This document shows positions 5,542 to 5,847 of a stretch of 5,847 bases of DNA, one piece after another. This DNA comes from an uncultured Actinomycetospora sp. (GTDB taxonomy: Bacteria > Actinomycetota > Actinomycetes > Mycobacteriales > Pseudonocardiaceae). The stretch is from NCBI GenBank assembly GCA_902805495.1, contig CADCTH010000177.1:1-5847 (forward strand), written 5' to 3'. Numbering within the stretch: position 1 is the stretch's first letter; the number at the start of each line of letters is the position of its first letter. A program made the translations under genes and the position numbers. The notes beneath the pieces were generated by a model. The model was not told where the DNA came from. It ran no database searches and saw only the letters and a list, made by a program, of their open reading frames with translations.

Positions 5542-5574
5542 CCCTCCCCCACCGTCCGCCCCGGACCCCGGCGC

Positions 5575-5580
5575 TACTGT
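5575..5580 (+). promoter_or_regulatory. Candidate -10 box for a leaderless transcript of the exported-protein gene
   Basis: TACTGT matches TANNNT and ends 7 nt before the ATG at 5588, so transcription would begin at or one base before the start codon. No ribosome binding site precedes the ATG (the bases between are CGCCGCG), which supports a leaderless message. No good -35 is seen around 5551-5557. Confidence 0.45.
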
Positions 5581-5587
5581 CGCCGCG

Positions 5588-5847
5588 ATGCGCACCCGAC
5601 GGCGGCTCGCGACGGTGACGGCGGCGCTCGCGATCGCGCTGTCGGCGCTGCCCGGCCTCGCGGTCGCGAGTCCCGCCCAGCCGGCCCTCCCCACCGACGC
5701 CTCGTGCCCCTTCGGTACCGCGCCGGGACCGCCGGTGGACGAGTCCGAGGCCCCGCAGCCCGGTCAGGCCGAGCCCGCCCGGCTGCCGGTGCCCGACCCG
5801 CCGGTGGGCGGCGCGGCGATGGGCACGTGCGGGGACATCGTCGGCGA
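5588..5847 (+). CDS. Exported protein, N-terminal part (partial); possibly a D-alanyl-D-alanine carboxypeptidase
   Basis: The first 86 codons of a secreted protein cut by the right edge. Seen: a basic start MRTRRRL, a hydrophobic run of Ala/Leu/Val at about 7-24, and a likely signal peptidase I site after AVA (25-27). TRRRL loosely resembles a twin-arginine signal, so Tat export cannot be excluded. The mature part is Pro-rich, with Cys40 and Cys81 that could form a disulfide, and the pieces CPFGTAPGPPVDESE, GQAEPARLPVPDPPVGG and MGTCGDIV. From memory, this Cys / Pro-rich / VGG-x-x-M-x-x-C pattern precedes the penicillin-binding peptidase domain in actinobacterial D-alanyl-D-alanine carboxypeptidases, enzymes that trim peptidoglycan stem peptides outside the membrane. 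The SxxK catalytic region lies beyond the window, so this cannot be checked here. Start ATG at 5588 is set by the signal peptide and the leaderless-type promoter. Confidence 0.75.
   Translation, partial: MRTRRRLATVTAALAIALSALPGLAVASPAQPALPTDASCPFGTAPGPPVDESEAPQPGQAEPARLPVPDPPVGGAAMGTCGDIVG

Noticed and set aside
4185..5552. A 455-codon open frame on the minus strand opposite the coiled-coil gene
   Set aside because: Its repetitive Val-Glu-Ala-Leu pattern mirrors the heptad codons of the plus-strand gene; there is no ribosome binding site or family motif.
1..5847. Mobile element, CRISPR array, tRNA, rRNA or riboswitch
   Set aside because: I looked for transposase motifs, terminal inverted repeats, regularly spaced repeats with unique spacers and cloverleaf patterns and found none; the tandem repeats seen are a short 11-bp set and in-gene heptads.

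Overview
The window is very GC-rich, with strong G/C preference at third codon positions, GTG as well as ATG starts, and at least two candidate leaderless genes. With the protein families present, this points to a high-GC actinobacterium. A member of the Pseudonocardiales or a close relative is my best guess, from remembered protein similarity and not from a search.

Layout, left to right. (1) Positions 1-497, minus strand: the N-terminal third of methionyl-tRNA synthetase (metG), cut by the window edge. (2) 537-1088, plus: an isochorismatase/cysteine-hydrolase-fold protein, divergent from metG across 39 bp, with a degenerate catalytic triad. (3) 1091-1123: an 11-bp tandem repeat filling the gap between convergent genes and carrying the stop codon of the next gene. 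(4) 1118-1747, minus: uracil phosphoribosyltransferase (upp). (5) 1773-2726, minus: a haloalkane dehalogenase of the alpha/beta-hydrolase superfamily, 25 bp upstream of upp on the same strand. (6) A 164-bp divergent intergenic region with a candidate promoter. (7) 2891-4270, plus: a 459-residue acidic protein of unknown function whose two ends look like copies of one domain. (8) A gap with a strong hairpin. (9) 4425-5474, plus: a 349-residue cytoplasmic coiled-coil protein with near-perfect heptads. (10) A gap holding a perfect 15-bp inverted repeat. (11) 5588 to the window end, plus: the N-terminus of an exported protein, possibly a D-alanyl-D-alanine carboxypeptidase.

The left half is mainly metabolic or housekeeping: tRNA charging, pyrimidine salvage and two hydrolase-fold enzymes. 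The right half carries two uncharacterised proteins and an envelope-type secreted protein, all on the plus strand but each preceded by a gap of more than 100 bp, so they need not form one operon. I see no insertion sequence, CRISPR array, tRNA or rRNA. No stretch over 300 bp lacks a gene. Nothing clearly shows an undescribed multi-gene system. The best leads are the duplicated-domain acidic protein, the heptad-repeat protein, the triad-less isochorismatase homologue and the two structured intergenic elements.
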